Shown here: positions 63,061 through 64,000 of the stretch, piece by piece
How the letters are laid out: each line of letters starts with the position of its first letter
Position numbering within the stretch: position 1 is the first letter of the stretch
Translations under genes and position numbers: made by a program
Assembly: GCA_942159475.1 (NCBI GenBank)
Contig: OW804098.1
Location: 3,386,383-3,450,382 of the forward strand
Direction: 5' to 3'
DNA length: 64,000 nt
From: Sthenelais limicola
Lineage: Eukaryota > Annelida > Polychaeta > Phyllodocida > Sigalionidae
Notes under the pieces: model-generated
Database searches by the model: none
Told to the model about the DNA's origin: nothing
The model's input: only the letters and a program-made list of their open reading frames with translations

Positions 63061-64000
63061 AACCGATATGAGCTATTCATCTACTCCTTCACTTGATCAT
63101 CTCTGGGATGAAGACGAGCCCCTCCCTTATCTAGAGCCCGGTCCCTTTGGACTCCCTATGAGTTGTCCCCGCAACAATATATTCTATTCTTGGTCAAGTC
63201 GGTTTGACATGTGTATGTTTCATTTTATATCTTTTTCACACAGGTGAATAATTTATTTTTGGTGCATTTTGTAGAAAAGTAATATTTCTTATATATTCTG
63301 TATTCCTGGTTTTTTCCAAAATCTTGTAAAAAATAGAAAAGTCACATATTTCCTCACTTTTTTGCTTGATTAACATAAGATGATGAAAGATTTACCTTTC
63401 TAGTGGTACTTGAGTCCCAAAACTATACACAATGAGGTTGTCAGCATAAAAAAGTATTAGTTAGAAATTATAGATAAATTCTCACGTAAGAGAACACTAT
63501 TTAAAGACTGTTTAACCATAACCTGGAGTAGGACATTTATATTTCAGACCCAAAATAATGATTTTTGCTGAATGTTATAGATGTGAGGAAGGGTGTACAT
63601 AATAATGGAATAGAAACTATGCATATTAAGTCTGTGACGTTATTTGTAAAGGAAGTGATAATAGAAATCATGATATTTATGTAAAAATCATTGAAAACCG
63701 ATTTTTATGTATTGTTATAGGATAGCTTATTTTGATTGGTATAGGGGTGACGATCGTCACCCAGGTATGTTAGTTATGTGTTCTGGGGTTCATTGAGTCT
63801 GCTCCTAAATGTGTCAACACCCCATTACTTTAGGTATGGGGACGAGGGGACGAGCCGTCACCCATGTTAAACCGTCCCCCTTCTTTTTATGGTTATTTTA
63901 TGAGTATTTTATGTGTTCTCCTCGAGTATATAAGGCTCACTGTGAGTCGTGTAGTTTTGTCATTTACCATCTTGACCCTTCCCTGGATACTTGTACTGGA
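63061..64000. other. Window end: no gene recognised, TATA-like promoter near 63930
   Basis: A short frame opening ATGAGCTATTCATC at 63069 is Pro/Asp/Glu-rich and lacks clear limits. At the very end GAGTATATAAGGCTCACTG (about 63924-63942) is a good TATA box. An imperfect GGGTGACGATCGTCACCC palindrome lies at 63746-63763, and CCGTCACCC is repeated near 63850. It may be the U3 of another LTR element running out of the window. Confidence 0.3.

Overview
This window is eukaryotic and almost certainly metazoan. It has GT/AG introns, very low gene density, APE-type non-LTR retrotransposons, an LTR retrotransposon and many terminal-inverted-repeat (TIR) elements. No bacterial operon, rRNA, tRNA or CRISPR was seen. 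The repeat style, including a GAGTGAGTGAG...TTTACGCC repeat at about 40.5 kb, suggests a marine invertebrate, perhaps a lophotrochozoan or mollusc. That assignment is a weak inference.

Layout. 1-1002: old dispersed repeat. 1003-12352: a very young Ty3/Gypsy-type LTR retrotransposon with 497-bp LTRs that differ at one site by eye. It holds a gag frame with one internal TGA, an intact pol ending in four AT-hook-like motifs, and an unusual third ORF (ORF3) with zinc-finger-like and coiled-coil regions behind a predicted intron. 12368-14405: a TIR element. 14560-15414 plus 22161-22445: an old CR1-like LINE, split by a nearly complete L1/Tx1-like LINE at 15428-22147 with 13-bp target duplications. 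23.5-34.2 kb, minus strand: the start of a host CARD-domain gene, with three coding exons whose splice phases agree. Its introns hold a LINE relic, a 4.5-kb TIR element and other repeats. 35864-36058, plus strand: a probable first coding exon of a divergent gene. 36-52 kb: microsatellites, MITEs and two inverted TAGGAT arrays 11.6 kb apart. 52.3-62.55 kb: a TIR element split by an 8.3-kb CR1-like LINE on the minus strand. 62.6-64 kb: LTR-like or promoter-like sequence.

The most interesting observation is that two different LINEs both carry a NADAR (YbiA-like) domain at the C-terminus of the RNA-binding ORF1 protein. One is the L1/Tx1-like element with a poly(A) tail. The other is the CR1-like element with a TTCTA-repeat tail, which also has a separate SGNH-hydrolase-like ORF and an intact EN-RT ORF2. 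NADAR proteins act on NAD/ADP-ribose metabolites, and characterised members remove ADP-ribose from guanine in DNA. A LINE could use such an enzyme to undo ADP-ribosylation of its RNA, its cDNA or the target DNA, possibly a host defence or repair mark. In the CR1-like copy the NADAR region is split by a TTAA-flanked, piggyBac-like 1.47-kb MITE. The flanking coding parts are still exactly in register.

A second theme is that at least six TIR elements carry clusters of short, family-specific palindromic words near their ends. All calls were made by reading the sequence. No database search or alignment was run.
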